From: Thermoplasmata archaeon
GTDB taxonomy: Archaea > Thermoplasmatota > Thermoplasmata > Lutacidiplasmatales > UBA184
DNA: 64,000 nt
Assembly: GCA_021796385.1 (NCBI GenBank)
Contig: JAJYXQ010000007.1
Span: 1 to 64,000, forward strand
Direction: 5' to 3'
A program made the position numbers and the translations under genes. The notes under the pieces are model-generated. The model ran no database searches. It saw only the letters and a program-made list of their open reading frames with translations, and was not told the origin of the DNA. This document shows, one piece after another, positions 54,901-61,964 of the stretch (the first letter of the stretch is position 1; every line of letters begins with the position of its first letter).

Positions 54901-55244
54901 GGAGCTACCCGGTCTCCCTTGAGGTCCGTGATGCCTTCGGTGTCCCGGCGTTCGAGAACACGACACTTGTGGTCGCCAAAACGCCTTCCGGGACCGGCAC
55001 GCCAACCGGCTCGGGCGGGGGCAGCGGAACTGGTAACTCCCTATGGGAGATCATCCTCCTTGGCGTGGCGATAGCCGCAGCCGCCGGGATCCTCTTTCTT
55101 GCTTACTGGCGGTGGCGACCGGGAAAGGGCCTGGCACCCCCCTCCTCTCCTCCGAGCCCTGCGGTCACCCAACCAACGGCACCATCCCCGCCACCCACGT
55201 TCTCCGTTCCCCCTCCACCACCCCCCGGAGTTCCTCCCACATGA
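48903..55244 (+). CDS. Giant kelch/PKD surface protein (2113 aa)
   Basis: A signal segment (about 12-30) precedes many kelch-type blades (about 110-890), recognisable by repeats of the form VLFGG..G..LGDTW.F. A PKD domain (about 897-965, YLWNFGDASPESTAQNPTHTY) and a middle region (about 970-1370) follow. The middle region contains a long Gly/Ala hydrophobic hairpin (TLEVVLTAAVAIASVSGGGD). Next are a second propeller-like part, three Ig-like repeats with paired cysteines, a C-terminal membrane helix (about 2045-2070) and a Pro-rich tail. It is a cell-surface adhesin or carbohydrate-binding protein by architecture. Its TGA overlaps the ATG of the next surface gene. Confidence 0.8.
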   Translation: MRMPPYLSVYGFAMAAVALLLVPTGIVFHLPPVLNSTGVAHAPDHPSTPTHSRSVVPSSENSPSGPLYAAERSLAQGAGPAYGRPTSCAEEGSSAHCAPTKTSAPLATPPGAVGWREVYPAVPSPRSDEVLVIDTKDNVTLLFGGVSAQGIYLGDTWEFHSASACWPYSSACSFFTNTGPPGGYWQELNGTVSPSPRANASATYDQMDNEVLLFGGEGPGGTALNDTWTFQDGNWTEVNSVASPSARFAAAISGGSDGRAVWGSPTGPVVLFGGETANGRMLGDTWQFSSGQWVNVTPARSPPPRAFSSLLWTSAPSFALFGGLGSNHVVLGDLWIWTSDPLGTCGASGLPTVFCVWHNVTANFTGNLPSPRYGMAYSSNGGKLYGGTGPGGELYGDLWDFTNLGGSGTLTNMSKSDILVNRPPPPRIGSSLCVPSAIYPGGYETMEIYLWGGKSPSGEALGDSWTLELVNFGNNSTTEYWWINMTSSYQLPQGPPPVTGMSMVYDDADQEVVLFGGFSDEIDTLVPQGPLNDTWTYSNGVWTNVTSYPSPSARWDASMAYDPADSDVVLYGGISGTADPAYTNDVALGDTWTFAAGSWTDISQMVTVNDSSQPFFEQLGMLPRGGASLAWDPQDQGLLLFGGWDSLTGHCIYMVTILLKPCGEAGGTWLFSNDTWTRLTASGPSNRSNAGMVWDYADNYMVLFGGLNGQDFYGLRSGLNLGFLDDTWKFTNDTWTQLNPTTPPPLVGAPQLAYDQNDHEVILFGSGAPYPTLWPAFPGDLPSTVNNGTNATWAFRAGQWTNLSAALSEAPPISNDGAMVFDQADNTIVYVTGDTPPYIASAAPIPSGYPYWTTVVPYNCYPTAESIQLFPVSGGYCWGTTWTFGPPPLRALATATPAQGLSPLTVHFTGAAVEGTGPYRYLWNFGDASPESTAQNPTHTYNATAIFTATLTVTDKNDTNASVRLEISTLCPNSGNFVCVVSHYGGYFLHGISVQNTLGVYAEDNNQSATSVTGTIGGATYTFSAPKGTNGAWTVSIDMGQLAPRSVLDVTATFPGGGTLSENYNLGIIDTPSWLTDFLGGGPTNARGPGGKAPTPHPDASSSSGGKWYAMYGLGREVDLLQLLNAFNVTVPPFINTTNGSFKVLPDFGLYVNYLSNGYITLGGFVSGTYKTHPPPSPFPSDDDPFNDMPQSGPSNNAASSETFSIALRLDVTGTWKVNGTTDSVDFVYFNVSLQVKGSLSFVVPIEGYAPPQNGVPGVGIYVTITVKTNLSFTFVFAPNTSRSDDILGLGIMLKAFIFGIGLTLEVVLTAAVAIASVSGGGDVGITAQFTVSNNQMYLSKFVLSGQLFMSATFGPFGYTLMLYSGIIWQWTPSGLVPIQRPAAHPAPKTIVSLLPRYWNVTGYDSPVWANGSWSGTALHDVFPYTSLSLAPSADGASFLYMTDAVNKSEAVGTSIEGYDLNTATRTLSSLPPPPSAATQVLLHPLLQNLSNGTELGLWQAIVPAQIQGGPAGIRTAALQADYYNATTGAWSTPSNLTQTGVAQSFVSAPCGGGAEVAALIGPSFGAPGQYVQLWRLSSTGSSLVTNRTVASVEALQGLDCTTGDVSYLTPSGAQGLLNLASGSVIPIPLDVGYHAASLGAVRNASGTFALLEISSSGERVTVFDAGSGSAILSRDLPGNPVSVQVVGFNGAFYGVIGYRYGYTIENLSDGRLQTPFTYTGDIASLSGVEQGSYLIVTTLVNTGTSSRPLLNLLVNDVPLIQVSAPVVTPNPAGPGATVNITATASSPTPVTVTWNGLPVGCTAGTAGTYSLTCPNPTPGSYTISLTAMDADLHTVTGPGVVLRVLAPTSSSSSAGGLWVDRPLATLGTVDPSFPTTLLVEAGGGKGPYTYNWSGLPSGCLSQNASRISCSPTTPGTYAISVTVRDTAGRSVLSPAIPLVVFPDPSVALAIGSSPVAGQPFLLTGIVSGGMAPYLISWPQLPTGCLATNANPVHCTLAAGSYPVSLEVRDAFGVPAFENTTLVVAKTPSGTGTPTGSGGGSGTGNSLWEIILLGVAIAAAAGILFLAYWRWRPGKGLAPPSSPPSPAVTQPTAPSPPPTFSVPPPPPPGVPPT

Positions 55245-57703
55245 GGGCGATCCAAAGGCAGAGGAAGTGGAGGTCGATGCCGGGCCCGGAGCTGGGACGG
55301 TGGTTTGCTATACTTGCCCTGTCCGGGCTTTTGTTCTTGGGTGCCCTCTATGCGCCGGCTTTCCCGACCGGGGACTCCCATAGCCATCCGCCGGTCGGAG
55401 GATCCGTGAGCACCGTGGGGACCCCCCTTGGGAAGATTACGGAGGCACGACCTGGTCCGTTGACATTGAACCCTACTTGGGGTAACCTTACCCCAGCTCT
55501 GCCTTCCAGTCCCTCCGCCCGTACCCCCGGAGGTATGGTCTACGATGCCGCGGATGGCAACGTCCTTCTCTTCGGCGGTTGCTGCCTCTCGAGCGGGATC
55601 GAGGGCGACACCTGGACGTTCCATGCCGGCGCTTGGACAAACCGGACACCCTCTTTGGTCACTTCTCCCGGGCCATCGGGATGGGGGGCCATGACCTACG
55701 ACACAAAGGACGGCTACGTCCTCTACTTTTCCGGGAGCACGGACCAGACATGGAAGTACACCGCGGGACAGTGGACAGAACTATTCCCTCTCGTCAGCCC
55801 CAGCCCCCGTACTTCAGCCACCATGGCCTATGATGCGCTCGACAACTATGTGGTTCTCTTCGGGGGGTACAACGGAACGGCGACCCTCAACGACACCTGG
55901 ACCTACTCCGGCGGGAATTGGACGGACCTCGGGCCGAAGCTCGCCCTCTCTCCTCCGGCGAGGAGCAGCGCGGCGATGGCATACGATCCCTTGCTCGGGG
56001 GTCTGGTGCTCTTTGGGGGATGCGCTTCGGTCACATGCGCCCAAACGCGGAACGACACCTGGGAGTTCCACGGTGGCTCCTGGTCCCCCCTCACCGAGAC
56101 CTTATCGCCAGCCTCCCGCAGCGCCCCTGCGATGGGCTGGGACGGCACGTCGAGCCAATTGATACTTTACGGTGGGGAGTCCTCGTCCGGTCATCCCCTG
56201 AACGATACCTGGACCTTCGGGACCGGAACGTGGACCAACCTCACCTCGGGATTGGCCCTCTCCCCACCCGCACTCTATGGGGCGTCCCTGGTCAATGACA
56301 CGGGGGGTTCCGGCTTCCTCCTCTTCGGGGGGCGTGCCAATCCCATGGAAAGCAACCAGACGTGGTTGTATGGACTGCCCCCCCTCACACCGCTCATGGC
56401 CGTGGCGAAGGCAACACCCCTTTCGGGGCCCGCACCGTTAACAGTATCTTTCAACGGGCAGGCCACCGGTGGGGTCCCTCCGTACACCTTTTCTTGGAAC
56501 TTCGGGGATGCCTCATCCCTTTCCCCGCTCCAAGACCCGACGCATACCTACAACGCCTCCGGGGGGTACACGGTCACCCTCACCGTGCACGATTCTATCG
56601 GGAACTCCGCCACGCATGGCATCACCGTGACCGTCCAACCTTCGATCCTCCCGCTCCAACTCTCCTTGGGCGTGAGCCCTATCACCGGGACAGCACCGTT
56701 GACCGTGACCGTCTGGGGTAACGTCACGGGAGGGTCTCCCCCGTACACCTATGACTGGAACTTTGGGGACGGGACCCTGAGCGCGCTCGCGAGCCCGCCG
56801 CCCCATGTGTACTCGAACGCCGGGGTCTACAACATTTTCCTACAGGTAAACGACAGCGCGCAGGACGTCGTCCGCGCGCTGCAGGAGGTGGTCGTGAATG
56901 CCGTGCCTCCTCCCCCCGGTCCATTGACCGTCCATTCGACCGGCTCCCACGATCTCGGGGTGGCCCCCCTCGTCGATAATTTCTCGGCCTCGGTCACCGG
57001 GGGAACAGCGCCGTACTCGTACTCCTGGGTCTTCGGTGACGGCACCGTCGGCACTGGGGCCCTTGTCCAAGCGAACTACACCCGGCCCGGTACCTACCGG
57101 GTCGAACTTTGGGTGAACGACTCGGCGGGGAAGGGGGCCGTATCGAACCTGACGGTCACCGTGCTGCCCTCGCTCAACATCACCCTGGCCGCCACCCCCG
57201 GCGATCCCATCGTCGGTCAGCTGGTCACATTCACCGCCGGGACGACTGGGGGAGACCCCCCCTACACCTACCTCTGGAGCGGGTTGCCGGCCGGGTGCCT
57301 CCCGATCAACTCTAGCCAGCTCTCCTGCCACCCGACAGCCTCCGGCATCTTTACATCGCGCGTCGCTGTGACCGACGCCATCGGGGATACTGCGAACGCC
57401 ACGATCTCTACGACCGTGAACCGCTCGAGCACGGGAACCAGCGGACCCTCCCCCACCAACTCGAATTCGGGAACCCCCCTGTGGGTCTTCGTGGTCGTAT
57501 CAATAGCCTTGGTGGCCGGTGCCTTGGCGGTAGCCTTGTTCCTCCGCCAGCGCCACCGCAAGCTCTCACCTGTTCCTCCATCCACCGGGGTCTCTCCGGT
57601 ACCGGTATCTTCTCCAAGTGGGGCTCCGAATACACCGGTCCCCGGCCCCTCAATAGGCACGAACCTTCCCCCGCCACCGAACCTCCCTCCGCCCCCCCCG
57701 TGA
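55241..57703 (+). CDS. Kelch/PKD surface protein (820 aa), coupled to the preceding gene
   Basis: A smaller version of its upstream neighbour: signal-anchor helix (about 20-40), five to six kelch blades (about 84-383, LFGGCCLSSGIEGDTW, LFGGYNGTATLNDTW), three PKD domains (about 386-640) with FSWNFGDASSL, YDWNFGDGTL and YSWVFGDGTV, one cysteine-paired Ig domain, a membrane helix (about 746-768) and a Pro-rich tail. The track start 55043 is over-extended; ATG 55241 overlaps the previous stop (ATGA), so the two are translated together and may form a surface pair. Confidence 0.82.
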   Translation: MRAIQRQRKWRSMPGPELGRWFAILALSGLLFLGALYAPAFPTGDSHSHPPVGGSVSTVGTPLGKITEARPGPLTLNPTWGNLTPALPSSPSARTPGGMVYDAADGNVLLFGGCCLSSGIEGDTWTFHAGAWTNRTPSLVTSPGPSGWGAMTYDTKDGYVLYFSGSTDQTWKYTAGQWTELFPLVSPSPRTSATMAYDALDNYVVLFGGYNGTATLNDTWTYSGGNWTDLGPKLALSPPARSSAAMAYDPLLGGLVLFGGCASVTCAQTRNDTWEFHGGSWSPLTETLSPASRSAPAMGWDGTSSQLILYGGESSSGHPLNDTWTFGTGTWTNLTSGLALSPPALYGASLVNDTGGSGFLLFGGRANPMESNQTWLYGLPPLTPLMAVAKATPLSGPAPLTVSFNGQATGGVPPYTFSWNFGDASSLSPLQDPTHTYNASGGYTVTLTVHDSIGNSATHGITVTVQPSILPLQLSLGVSPITGTAPLTVTVWGNVTGGSPPYTYDWNFGDGTLSALASPPPHVYSNAGVYNIFLQVNDSAQDVVRALQEVVVNAVPPPPGPLTVHSTGSHDLGVAPLVDNFSASVTGGTAPYSYSWVFGDGTVGTGALVQANYTRPGTYRVELWVNDSAGKGAVSNLTVTVLPSLNITLAATPGDPIVGQLVTFTAGTTGGDPPYTYLWSGLPAGCLPINSSQLSCHPTASGIFTSRVAVTDAIGDTANATISTTVNRSSTGTSGPSPTNSNSGTPLWVFVVVSIALVAGALAVALFLRQRHRKLSPVPPSTGVSPVPVSSPSGAPNTPVPGPSIGTNLPPPPNLPPPPP

Positions 57704-57736
57704 GACTCCCAAGGGCGCGGGGTCCCCGGGGCCCCT

Positions 57737-58726
57737 CTACGGCGCCGTCGGAGGAATGCGCGGTCCCTCCCTCAGGTGCTTGAGGCGTGCGTCCAGGGAC
57801 GTCTTGAGTTCCGGGAGCGCCGGTGCACCGGTGAGGTCCCGACGCGCAGCGATGGCGGCCTTGCCGGCGAGGATCCGCGCCGCCTTGCCCTTGAGCCGGG
57901 TCGGAGCCCCTTGCACCGCGGGATGGAGGAAGAGCAATCCGTACTTGGGAGGCGCCCTCCCCGTGCGGAGGTGGTCGAAGAAGGCCCGTTCGGCTCCCAG
58001 CACCTGGAGGGTTCCCGCCGGAAGGCGCGCCAACCGTTCGATCCCCCCGGCCTTTTCGATGATCCGGGCCGCTAACATCGGGCCGAGCAAGGCCGAAAGG
58101 TTCGGGAAGCGGGACGCTGACTCCTGCTCGACCGCGGTCTCCATGGCGCGGAGGCTCTGTCCCAGGTTCAACACGAGCCCGGCGATGTCCTTACGGGCGG
58201 CCTGGATCGCGGAGGTCGGTTCCTCATCCATCATCTGGCGGGCCACTCCGGTGCTCCCCTCGTCGCTCCGGGCGATCTCGGCCGGGGCTTCGTTCACCCA
58301 CCAGTTGCTCAGCCGCTCTCCCAGCAGGTTGACCACCTCGCCCAAGTCCTGAAGGGACCGGACACCCTCCACGATCTCTTGGGAGGGGCCGAGGGCTTCC
58401 GAGAGGAAGGCCTTTCCCGCGTCGGATAGTAAGGACCGTTGCCATTCCGGATCGAACCCACGGTCCCGTGCCGGGATGCGGGGGACGTATCCCATCGCCG
58501 GTCGAACACCGAGGGAGCGGAACCGGGCATCGCGGCTGGTGAGTTCGCGACGTTGGGGCTCGGGCACCTCTTCCCACAATCCCCGCTCCTCCATCGTGAG
58601 CCCGCCTTCCCCGCGGACCTTCCACCGCGCGAGGATCTCGCCCCGGTCCCGGGGAAAGTCCCGGCCGTTCACGACCTTGCCCTTCTCGACGAGGTACGCC
58701 CCGAACCAGCGCGTGACGATCTCCAT
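57737..58726 (-). CDS. nop5: Nop5 (archaeal Nop56/58), C/D box RNP scaffold
   Basis: 329 residues. The C-terminal Nop domain is clear: LNLGQSLRAMETAVE, FPNLSALLGPMLAARIIEKAGGIERLARLPAGTLQVLGAERAFF and PKYGLLFLHPAVQGAP. This surface binds L7Ae and the guide RNA in 2'-O-methylation particles. The N-terminal part is shorter and more diverged than in typical Nop5. In most archaea nop5 sits beside the fibrillarin gene flpA; here the upstream neighbour is an SDR gene whose TGA shares a base with the nop5 ATG. The track ORF starting at 59125 is over-extended. Confidence 0.9.
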   Translation of the reverse strand: MEIVTRWFGAYLVEKGKVVNGRDFPRDRGEILARWKVRGEGGLTMEERGLWEEVPEPQRRELTSRDARFRSLGVRPAMGYVPRIPARDRGFDPEWQRSLLSDAGKAFLSEALGPSQEIVEGVRSLQDLGEVVNLLGERLSNWWVNEAPAEIARSDEGSTGVARQMMDEEPTSAIQAARKDIAGLVLNLGQSLRAMETAVEQESASRFPNLSALLGPMLAARIIEKAGGIERLARLPAGTLQVLGAERAFFDHLRTGRAPPKYGLLFLHPAVQGAPTRLKGKAARILAGKAAIAARRDLTGAPALPELKTSLDARLKHLREGPRIPPTAP

Positions 58727-59469
58727 CAGTCCATGCGCAGCCCACCGTTCACGTGGACCGTGGTTCCTGTGAGGTACGATGCTTCCGGGGACGCAAGAAA
58801 GGCGATCACCCCGGCCACATCTTCGGGCTGACCGAGACGCCCCAGGGGGATCGTCCTTTCCCGCTGGGCCCGCACCTCGGGGGTATCCGCAGCCAGGATC
58901 GCCGTGTCGATCGAGCCGGGCGCGACCACGTTCACGGTGATCTGGGGCGCGAGCTCCCGGGCGAGGGACTTTGCCAGCCCCCCGATGGCCGCTTTGCTCG
59001 CCGCATAATCCGCACCGTGGGTGGAGCCGTTGAGGGCCAGCACGCTCCCCACGAAGATGATCCGGCCCCAGGGCGCCTTGCGGAGCTGCGGAAGGAGCTC
59101 CCGGGTCACCACATAGGGGGCCCAAAGGTTCGTGATGAGCGTGTACATGAACTCCTCCTCATCTAAGTCCTCGATTGTCCTTCTCGGGTATTCCCCCGCA
59201 TTGTTGACCAAGACTTCGAGGGAAGGGAACTCCTTGCCGAGGGTCTGGGCCAACTGCTCGATATCCTTCTTCGAGGTGAGGTCCCCGGCGACGGGGAAGG
59301 CCTTGCGTCCCAGGTCCGTTATCTCCTTGGCGACCCCCTCCGCCTCGGCCTTGTGGGTGCGATAGTGCACGGCGACATCGAATCCCTGGCGGGCCAAGGC
59401 GAGGGCGGTCTGTTTGCCGATGCCGGTTCCGGCCCCTGTCACGAGCGCGTGCCCCTTCTCCCCTGCCAT
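58726..59469 (-). CDS. Short-chain dehydrogenase/reductase (FabG-like)
   Basis: 247 residues with the classical SDR motifs: TGAGTGIGKQTALAL (NAD(P) binding), NNAGEYPRR, the catalytic Ser in IIFVGSVLAL, the Tyr/Lys pair YAASKAAIG and NVVAPGSIDT, and a C-terminal YLTGTTVHVNGG. A basic residue after the first strand (YRTHKAE) favours NADPH. The exact substrate cannot be told; 3-oxoacyl reductase or a sugar/polyol reductase are possible. The track starts at a TTG; ATG 59469 is preferred. It is coupled to nop5 by a one-base stop/start overlap. Confidence 0.87.
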   Translation of the reverse strand: MAGEKGHALVTGAGTGIGKQTALALARQGFDVAVHYRTHKAEAEGVAKEITDLGRKAFPVAGDLTSKKDIEQLAQTLGKEFPSLEVLVNNAGEYPRRTIEDLDEEEFMYTLITNLWAPYVVTRELLPQLRKAPWGRIIFVGSVLALNGSTHGADYAASKAAIGGLAKSLARELAPQITVNVVAPGSIDTAILAADTPEVRAQRERTIPLGRLGQPEDVAGVIAFLASPEASYLTGTTVHVNGGLRMD

Positions 59470-59493
59470 GCCCTTCCCCAAGCGACGCAAGAG

Positions 59494-60135
59494 TTAAGGT
59501 TGAGTCTTCGGACCCTCGGGCGCAAGGAACGGCCTTAGGGATCGCCGGAGCCCCCTCGCCGTCGTGTAGTGTACTGCCGACCATCCGGCATTCCGAGCAC
59601 CCGCAACGTTCCGGATACGATCGTCGATGAGGAGGATCTCCTCGGGACGCATCTTGAGGGTCCGCTCCGCTGCCCGGTAGGCGGCGAGGTCGGGCTTTGT
59701 GGCCCGGATCCGGTAGGAGAGGACCCATGGGTGAAGGAACTTTAGCTCGGGATGCCACCGGAAAAGAGCGGCGTGCGTTGCGTCGGTGTTGGAAAAGACC
59801 CCTGTCACATAGCCCACGTTCCGGAGCTGATGGGCGATGCGCACGGAGGACGGGATCACTTCAAGATGTTCGCTCAACATCCCGATCCATAGGCTCCGGT
59901 AATCTCGGGGAAACGGGATGCCGAGATCGTGCGCGAGCTGGCCCCACATGGTCCGCAAGGAGATCCGGCCGCCTTGCAACTGGTCCCGGAGGGGGAGGAT
60001 GGCGCTCTCGACACGATCGTAGGGCAGGCCGTATCGGCGGCACAGCCGGCGGAAGATCCACTCATCCCGCCATCGGATGAGGACACTTCCCATGTCGAAG
60101 AGCACCCCCTTCACCGGGTTCGGTGGACGATCCAT
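59494..60135 (-). CDS. HAD-superfamily hydrolase (subfamily IA)
   Basis: 213 residues. The nucleophile motif is VLFDMGSVLIRW, where the second Asp of the usual DxD is Gly, as in the epoxide-hydrolase-N/haloacid-dehalogenase-like branch (variant 3). The cap domain spans about 20-90. Motif II FSNTDATH, motif III Lys in ATKPDLAAY and motif IV LLIDDRIRN are present. Likely a small-molecule phosphatase or dehalogenase-like enzyme of unknown substrate. ATG 60135 is used instead of the long track start. It lies divergently from the cis-prenyltransferase gene and 24 nt before the SDR. Confidence 0.85.
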   Translation of the reverse strand: MDRPPNPVKGVLFDMGSVLIRWRDEWIFRRLCRRYGLPYDRVESAILPLRDQLQGGRISLRTMWGQLAHDLGIPFPRDYRSLWIGMLSEHLEVIPSSVRIAHQLRNVGYVTGVFSNTDATHAALFRWHPELKFLHPWVLSYRIRATKPDLAAYRAAERTLKMRPEEILLIDDRIRNVAGARNAGWSAVHYTTARGLRRSLRPFLAPEGPKTQP

Positions 60136-60259
60136 GGGGCCCGGGAGCGCGTGCCGGGGATAGCCGTTACGATTTCCTCTGGAAGGCGAATCCACCGGAA
60201 GTTTGACCCAGACGGCGGGCGCAACACTTAACCCTCCTTGCCACCTCCCGGGTCCGGCC

Positions 60260-61069
60260 ATGACCTCGCAACCGACCCGGGGACGACAACCCGCCCATTT
60301 GGCCGACATGCTCGCCCTGACGGCGCAGACCGCGCTCGAGCAAAGGCTCCTCGAGGAGATACGGAAGGAACCGGTCCCCCGACACCTCGGCATCATCATG
60401 GATGGGAACCGCCGTTTTGCCCGGGACCATGGCCTCCTCACCGAGGAGGGCCATCTAAAGGGCAAGGACAAGCTCGAGGACCTGCTCAACTGGTGCCTTG
60501 AGGTCGGGGTCAAGGTGCTGACGGTGTACGCCCTTTCGACCGAGAACCTGAACCGTGAGAAAGAAGAGGTCGACAAGCTCATGGACCTGTTCGTCGAGAG
60601 CTTCCGGAAGGTCGCCGAGGACCCCCGAGTGCACAAGCACCACATCCATGTGGCCGTCATCGGAGATCGCAACAAGCTCCGTCCGGATGTGGTCGAGGCG
60701 ATCGAACTAGCGGAATCCCGGACCCGGGACTACTCCGACTACCATTACAACATCGCGGTGGCATATGGCGGACGGGAGGAGATCATTCACGCCGTTCGGG
60801 CCATCGCGCAAGAAGTGAAGGAGGGGAAGATCTCGACCGACGACATCACCGAGAAGCTCGTTTCCGAGCATCTCTACACACCCCATCTCCCGGACCCGGA
60901 CCTCGTGTTCCGCACGAGCGGCGAAGAGCGCATCTCGAACTTCCTCCTCTGGCAGGTGGCCTATGCAGAGCTTTATTTCTCCGATGTGATGTGGCCGGGG
61001 CTCAGGAAGCTCGATTTCTTGAGGGCCATCCACGATTACCAGCGGAGGAAACGGAGATACGGGAAGTAA
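60260..61069 (+). CDS. uppS: cis-Prenyltransferase (polyprenyl diphosphate synthase, UppS family)
   Basis: 269 residues. The diphosphate-binding IIMDGNRRFAR, TVYALSTENLNRE, AVAYGGREEII and the C-terminal FRTSGEERISNFLLWQVAYAELYF are canonical. It extends isoprenoid diphosphates in cis to make the long polyprenol (dolichol) carrier used for glycan assembly. That fits the GT2 and GT4 genes in this window. An N-terminal extension of about 50 residues precedes the fold. The start is set at ATG 60260, about 30 nt after an ACTTAACC TATA-like element, rather than 60203. tRNA-Leu follows 12 nt downstream. Confidence 0.93.
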   Translation: MTSQPTRGRQPAHLADMLALTAQTALEQRLLEEIRKEPVPRHLGIIMDGNRRFARDHGLLTEEGHLKGKDKLEDLLNWCLEVGVKVLTVYALSTENLNREKEEVDKLMDLFVESFRKVAEDPRVHKHHIHVAVIGDRNKLRPDVVEAIELAESRTRDYSDYHYNIAVAYGGREEIIHAVRAIAQEVKEGKISTDDITEKLVSEHLYTPHLPDPDLVFRTSGEERISNFLLWQVAYAELYFSDVMWPGLRKLDFLRAIHDYQRRKRRYGK

Positions 61070-61081
61070 TCGGGTCGGGAT

Positions 61082-61166
61082 GCAGGGGTAGCCTAGCTTG
61101 GCCAAAGGCGCCAGATTCAGGGTCTGGTCTCGAAGGAGTCCGTGGGTTCAAATCCCTCCCCCTGCA
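61082..61166 (+). tRNA. tRNA-Leu (anticodon CAG)
   Basis: Class II tRNA with a long variable arm (TCTCGAAGGAGTCC). Acceptor GCAGGGG/CCCCTGC, anticodon stem CCAGA/TCTGG with loop TTCAGGG (anticodon CAG), T-loop TTCAAAT, discriminator A. The T-stem GTGGG/CCCTC has one T-T mismatch. Confidence 0.88.
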
Positions 61167-61225
61167 TGGTCCTCCCGTACCCTGCCGGACCCAGGACCCA
61201 CCCATGGTGTCCTAGGGTCCGTGGG

Positions 61226-61924
61226 CTAGGGGGGTGACGTGCGAACTCCCGCTACGACCTTCTTCACCTTCAGCACCCGGTTGCGGCCCGAGCGGTTTCC
61301 GAGAACGGTTCCGCTCGGAGCTAAGGAACCCTCGTTGAGCAGGGCATAGAGGTCGGCATCGGTCCAGGATGTTCCGTGGAGGTGCGCGTGTCTCCGGGTG
61401 CCCTCCTTGACGAAACCGGCCTTGGTCAACACCCGCGCCGAAGCCTCGTTGTCGACCTCGACCGTCGCTTCGATCCGGTGGACATTGGTGTGGCGGAAGA
61501 CCTCGGCACAGACGGCGATCACGGCCTCGGTGGCTAAGCCCTGTCCCCAGAGTCTCCGGGGTACCCAGTACCCGATCTCGCCATGGCGGTCCTTCCAGTT
61601 GAGGTTGTACAATCCCACGGCGACGGAGAGTTCCCCGGTCCGTGCATCGACCCCGATCAGGTTGAGCATCTCCCCTCGCCGCATCTTTCGCCGAGCCCCG
61701 CTTACGAAGTCGGTGGCATGGACACGGGTGTAGGGGCGCGGACGCCCGGAGACGAAGCGGCCCATCGTCTCGTCGCGTAACGCACGATAGACCGACTCGA
61801 CATCGGAGGTCACCGGCGCCCGAAGGATCAACCGCCGGGTCCGGATGGGGAGCCGGACCGCGGCGAGCTTCCCACCGAGGAGCCGAGGCTTTCCTCCCAT
61901 GCGCACTGAACGCCGTGCCTTCAT
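61226..61924 (-). CDS. GNAT acetyltransferase, RimJ/RimL type
   Basis: About 232 residues. The N-terminal signature TRRLILRAPVTSDVESVYRAL, HGEIGYWVPRRLWGQGLATEAV (acetyl-CoA binding), VHRIEATVEVDNEASARVLTKAGF and a KEGTRRHAHLHG end match the ribosomal-protein N-acetyltransferase-like GNAT branch. Many members acetylate small molecules or protein N-termini; the target is unknown. A basic N-terminal extension precedes the fold, and ATG 61924 or ATG 61900 are both possible starts. It follows aceA by 40 nt on the same strand. Confidence 0.85.
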   Translation of the reverse strand: MKARRSVRMGGKPRLLGGKLAAVRLPIRTRRLILRAPVTSDVESVYRALRDETMGRFVSGRPRPYTRVHATDFVSGARRKMRRGEMLNLIGVDARTGELSVAVGLYNLNWKDRHGEIGYWVPRRLWGQGLATEAVIAVCAEVFRHTNVHRIEATVEVDNEASARVLTKAGFVKEGTRRHAHLHGTSWTDADLYALLNEGSLAPSGTVLGNRSGRNRVLKVKKVVAGVRTSPP

Positions 61925-61964
61925 GCGGTCGGTTCCCCCGGCCCCGGGATCGTCGTTTCCCGGT

